DNA of 64,000 nucleotides, from assembly GCA_964023205.1 (NCBI GenBank), contig OZ026835.1, positions 2,807,053-2,871,052 on the forward strand, in the 5' to 3' direction. The stretch is from Lutraria lutraria. Taxonomy: Eukaryota > Mollusca > Bivalvia > Venerida > Mactridae. A program made the translations under genes and the position numbers. The notes under the pieces were generated by a model. The model was not told the DNA's origin, made no database searches, and saw only the letters and a program-made list of their open reading frames with translations. Position 1 is the first letter of the stretch, and the number at the start of each line of letters is the position of its first letter. Positions 63,101 through 64,000 of this stretch are shown piece by piece.

Positions 63101-63519
63101 ATGAACATAGAAAAGGGAGAGTACTAGTTAGTAATATTACCTCCCTTTATGATAGGAAGTCAAATATAACTGACCTGAGTCCAACATTTCAAAATATTGT
63201 ATGATTGGACTCTATTAATTATTTTATCAATTAATGTTTGAATGTAACAATTTATAAGGATCATGTAGATTTTTGTGCATAGTCATTAAACGTTTGTATT
63301 AGGGTATTTTATCCTTAAGGATATATTTGAATGCTTTCATGTATAATTCAGGGGTTCAATGAATAAGATGGTGAAATCATTTAGAAGTTTAATGGTTGAA
63401 GAGGAGAGGGTAAATGATGACAAAAGTTTATCTAGACCAGCCCAACCTGTAAACAGACATAAGTCATCTGGTAAAGTTGAGGAAGGGAGACAATCAATAC
63501 ATCAAAGTAAAGTTGTTAG
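41443..63519 (+). CDS. IBTK: IBTK ortholog: ankyrin, RCC1 and double BTB protein (3' end beyond window)
   Basis: Twenty-two coding exons join in phase: 41443-41763, 42011-42107, 42522-42661, 42998-43108, 43788-43873, 44465-44667, 45011-45188, 46060-46180, 46618-46807, 47484-47652, 48265-48370, 49122-49591, 50657-50749, 51041-51170, 52177-52273, 54556-54657, 56548-56665, 57431-57491, 57954-58274, 61382-61593, 62373-62540 and 63352-63519. They encode about 1220 residues; the human protein has about 1350, so one or more final exons lie to the right. The order is ankyrin repeats, three RCC1 repeats, two BTB/POZ domains with a helical region after the second, then a basic, serine-rich tail. IBTK was described as an inhibitor of Bruton tyrosine kinase; its conserved role is as a substrate adaptor of CUL3 ubiquitin ligase (for example for PDCD4). 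All introns are GT-AG. Start ATG 41443 is supported by an in-frame stop six bases upstream and by alignment with the known N terminus (C-x3-CRS-x-KH). Confidence 0.95.
42522..46807 (+). CDS. IBTK: IBTK exons 3-9: RCC1 repeats (beta-propeller)
   Basis: Residues 140-482. RCC1-type blades begin VYTWGDNSNFTLGH (exon 3), VYTCGHGMGGRLGH (exon 4) and VYSCGMNTCHQLA (exon 6), with the intervening AAARDHTVIL and CAGRFHSILY strands. Later exons give ATVVLTTEGEIYVL, ending in YQCRKMASK, and then diverged blades (VVGGNLDH, ENGGRQ). Exon phases are consistent: 0, 0, 2, 1, 2, 0 and 1 at the ends of exons 3-9. Confidence 0.92.
43175..43400 (-). mobile_element. Family D SINE-like repeat in IBTK intron 4
   Basis: Matches 36150-36440: TTTAATACCGTTTTTCA, TTCAGTTATATATATCGGC, CTAGACTGTGTTTTAACCAG, CTTCTTTACATATTAGC and GTCCTGTCACTGCTAGGGTC. 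The tRNA-like head at its right end is strongly decayed. Confidence 0.6.
44918..44965 (+). repeat. Fragment of the CACAAAGTG...GAGCTA element family
   Basis: AGCCCACCAGAGCACAAAGT followed by GGTCATGGTGAGCTATTGTGATCG resembles the start of the element at 55291-56447. It lies in IBTK intron 6, just upstream of exon 7. Confidence 0.5.
45570..45690 (+). repeat. Dispersed repeat in IBTK intron 7 (also 63735-63820)
   Basis: Shares TTTCCC(T/C)(T/C)CTTT, AAGGGCC and AATGGTGAAA-x-AA with intron 22. A C-rich tract precedes the shared AATGGTGAAA. Confidence 0.4.
47484..49591 (+). CDS. IBTK: IBTK exons 10-12: linker and first BTB domain
   Basis: Residues 483-730. Exon 10 (47484-47652) is the linker to the propeller. 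Exon 11 (48265-48370) ends EADEYDLIHDLILQ and exon 12 (49122-49591) continues VHNQRWPVHKYILVNRC, the BTB fold start. LLLYVYTDSCDLL marks the end of the BTB core, followed by a charged insert (KGKKKQSVNSQQDK), as in the human protein. Exon 11 ends at the first of six repeated CAG/GTAAAC donor sites. Confidence 0.92.
48371..48622 (+). repeat. Tandem repeat of the exon 11 boundary, six splice donors
   Basis: The junction CTACAG/GTAAACATTTACATGATCTC is repeated. CAG/GTAAAC donors occur at 48371, 48407, 48443, 48472, 48523 and 48617. The spacings 36 and 36 keep the reading frame (adding VNIYMISYFNLQ, then VNIYIISDLNLQ); the next spacing, 29, does not. Confidence 0.85.
49645..49800 (+). repeat. Family C dispersed repeat in IBTK intron 12
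   Basis: GTAAGTGGCCACATCCAAAT and AAGGGCCACCCTGTGAATAA match 57530-57690 and, less well, 20440-20625. Confidence 0.6.
49849..50275. mobile_element. MITE with inverted repeats in IBTK intron 12
   Basis: GTTTGCCCTTTACCGACC near 49875 is mirrored by GGTCGGTAAAGGGCAAAC near 50230. The outer parts GGGCCTAAATTAAAA and TTTTAATTTAAGCCTGGGC also pair. About 427 bp; no coding content. Confidence 0.7.
50657..57491 (+). CDS. IBTK: IBTK exons 13-18: second BTB domain and following helices
   Basis: Residues 731-931. DSIFQCHKCVLVARLEYFHS opens the BTB fold (exon 14, 51041-51170). ILLDYLYTDESSV closes the core (exon 15). Exon 16 (VADQMLVTRLKEICE), exon 17 (AMYNANQLKATCQQYISLNL in part) and exon 18 (RYLDVLSDDVIRELS) form the helical BACK-like extension. 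Motif order and exon boundaries agree with vertebrate IBTK. Confidence 0.92.
51373..51850 (+). repeat. Interspersed repeat with 103-bp internal tandem units, IBTK intron 14
   Basis: TTCCAGAG begins units at 51373, 51476 and 51579, each running through GTGCCCTTGAACTTAGCCAT and GTATTAGTCACCTCTGTGAC. The flank at 51760 (CCTCCACAAACAAAGTTTGA, then GGGGGTATATTGGAGTCAC and GGTCGGTC) looks like the end of a common invertebrate interspersed repeat, so all may be one element. Confidence 0.65.
52303..52505. mobile_element. MITE in IBTK intron 15
   Basis: AAGGTTATAAAACTTGAGA and GAGCTCAAATCTCA at the left are mirrored by TGAGATTTGAGCTC and TCAGGTTTTATAACCTT at the right. A further half copy lies at 52658-52705 (AAGGTTATACAACTTGAGAT). 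Confidence 0.7.
53930..54300 (+). mobile_element. Interspersed element, relative of 55291-56447
   Basis: It begins TGCTCATAATGAGCTTTTGT and ends GTGAGTGATTATAGGGCCAT CTTGGCCCTTTTG, the same terminal motif (TATAGGGCCATCTTGGCCCT) as the larger element in intron 16. No open frame. Confidence 0.6.
54679..54873. mobile_element. Pogo/Tigger-like MITE with TA duplication
   Basis: 195 bp flanked by TA on both sides. Left end CAGTAAAACCTTGATTATCC; right end, reverse complement, CAGTAAAACCTTGATTTTCT. Internal TTCGGATAAT motifs. The CAGT...TATCCGA style of the ends is that of pogo/Tigger transposons; no transposase is carried. In IBTK intron 16. Confidence 0.75.
55291..56447 (+). mobile_element. Interspersed element with degenerate internal tandem repeats
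   Basis: The start AGCTCACATGTCACAAAGTG and the reverse complement of the end (GCTCACATGACAATCACT) are inverted repeats. The interior repeats, about every 110-150 bases, a block with AGGTCA, AAAACCTTGT, AACACT, TAGA-GTCAC, TTGGATC, AAACCTTGTCA, GTTTGTCTTAATGATAT and GGGTCATCTGGGGTCAAAAA. The 68- and 80-codon frames at 55577 and 56013 come from this block. In IBTK intron 16. A very common style of repeat in bivalve genomes; class not determined here. Confidence 0.7.
57530..57690 (+). repeat. Family C dispersed repeat in IBTK intron 18
   Basis: CACCTCCAAATAAAGGCCAC appears, with a second related block 85 bases on, and CACATTATGTCTTTCCCAAGG ends it. Matches 20440-20625. Confidence 0.65.
57954..63519 (+). 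CDS. IBTK: IBTK exons 19-22: basic, serine-rich tail (incomplete)
   Basis: Residues 932-1220. Exon 19 has the conserved RRLITPYDEGPDKAYLE and a lysine/arginine-rich nuclear-localisation-like run (KGKSKRKRNR). Exon 20 has SP-rich repeats (SLKSPHSP, MKSPLQLNSPKSP) and LREIIIEEE. Exon 21 begins SQKGGKISWKEIKKQ, for which the acceptor must be ATTGAAG/TCAG rather than the next AG, because the latter leads to a stop. Exon 22 carries MNKMVKSFRSLMVEEE, matching the conserved KSFRDFLLEE block of vertebrates, and ends in phase 2 at GTAAGA. Confidence 0.88.
58528..60008. mobile_element. Unclassified DNA element with inverted repeats in IBTK intron 19
   Basis: The ends GGCCACACCAATTTGATAAC and (reverse complement of the right end) GGCCACACCAATTTAATAAC match over 35 bases with one mismatch. 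TTT flanks both sides, a possible 3-bp target duplication. Subterminal CGCTCGCTCG tracts occur in both arms. Length 1481 bp. Two short minus-strand frames (58598-58831 and 58838-59044) have no transposase signature. Confidence 0.75.
60949..60985. repeat. Short tandem repeat, 14-bp unit, about 2.6 copies
   Basis: GGAACCACTGGCCT is repeated in IBTK intron 19. The 109-codon minus-strand frame over it starts with TTG and is not supported. Confidence 0.75.
61878..62095 (+). repeat. Dispersed repeat in IBTK intron 20 (inverted copy of 28956-29155)
   Basis: Starts TAAAGACGTTTTCGGTAGTT followed by CGCTACATTTTTCACATAGACAT; ends GTCACTGATCTCGTTTTTGA, TTATCTGCCCTTGA. Same blocks as the copy in the insulin-like gene intron. 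Confidence 0.75.
62700..62870 (+). repeat. Interspersed repeat fragment in IBTK intron 21
   Basis: TTTCAATCTTCATCAAACTTGGTCAA-type text resembles the internal block of the element at 55291-56447. Ends not defined. Confidence 0.4.
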
Positions 63520-64000
63520 GTAAGAAATCACTTCTCAGTGTTTGGGACTGATTTCAGCCCCATTCGGATTCCCCTGTTCGAGAAATATGTTTGTTTCCCT
63601 GAATTCTTAATGAATTCCCTTTAGTAGCATTAAGAGCTTAAATTGACCTGTAGGAGAGCTCTTTGTCTGTGATTATCAAGGTTATGATCTATTGATAATT
63701 AAATGTTTGGATGATATGTATACATTGTCATGTTTCTGTTCCCCTTTTCCCCTCAAGATGCAATTTTCCCCTTTCTAAGGGCCTGCCACCTTTCTGGTAA
63801 TGGTGAAAAAACCCAGCTTTTACAAAACAGTTAAATTGTCCTTACCTTTTACAAAGGTTCATAATTTACTGTAAATTTGATCATTGTCACTATGAAGTAC
63901 TTTAATCTGACTGCTTGTTTTACCTTTAATTGCAATAGAGAATTCTTGTTTGATTTTAATGACACTGTCTTTACTCCAAGAGGATGCATCTTTTGTCCAA
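63520..64000. other. IBTK intron 22, to the window edge
   Basis: It begins with the GTAAGA donor of exon 22. It holds a copy of the repeat at 45570-45690. A possible acceptor at 63937-63938 opens a frame to the edge, but that frame does not resemble the IBTK C terminus. Confidence 0.5.

Noticed and set aside
63939..64000. Possible further IBTK exon starting after TTGCAATAG
   Set aside because: Open to the edge, but the translation (REFLFDFNDT...) does not resemble the conserved IBTK C terminus, and 62 bases open by chance is common.

Overview
The window is AT-rich, repeat-dense animal DNA, most likely from a mollusc and probably a bivalve. The reasons are a long gene with clean GT-AG introns, an insulin-type propeptide with the extra cysteine pair seen in molluscan insulins, a B-box (TRIM-like) gene without introns, many MITEs, tRNA-derived SINEs and tandem minisatellites, and intronic repeats of a type common in bivalve genomes. 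No prokaryotic or organellar features are visible. The species cannot be named from the sequence alone.

Layout. Positions 1-22000 hold no convincing protein-coding gene. They carry four minisatellite arrays (38-bp units at 4172-5745, 45-bp at 8474-8931, 21-bp at 10706-11290, 33-bp at 16828-17738), the 3' end of a LINE (7520-8040, minus), a decayed mariner element with intact ends (8932-9909) inserted into a minisatellite, SINE copies and small MITEs. A B-box protein gene lies at 22048-23108 and is broken by one frameshift. Positions 24049-25880 hold two inverted-repeat elements.

The most interesting locus is 26291-32870. It is a two-exon gene, which I read as a molluscan insulin-related peptide: TATA box, signal peptide plus B chain in exon 1 (26383-26566), a 5.7-kb phase-1 intron containing a minisatellite of about 45 copies, and an A chain in exon 2 (32278-32381). 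Its coding exons are too short and too far apart to stand out as open reading frames. The propeptide has eight mature cysteines in the molluscan pattern, a very short connecting peptide and a single R-x-x-R cleavage site.

Positions 33000-41400 are again intergenic with inverted-repeat elements. From 41443 to the right edge runs the ortholog of IBTK (inhibitor of Bruton tyrosine kinase; ankyrin, RCC1, BTB, BTB, then a basic tail). I could join 22 coding exons, all phase-consistent, giving about 1220 codons. The last exon or exons lie beyond the window. Its introns hold many of the same repeat families. Exon 11 ends in a tandem run of repeated splice donor sites, two of which would give in-frame 12-residue extensions.

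The insulin-like peptide and IBTK are neighbours on the same strand but are about 9 kb apart, and nothing in the sequence indicates joint regulation.
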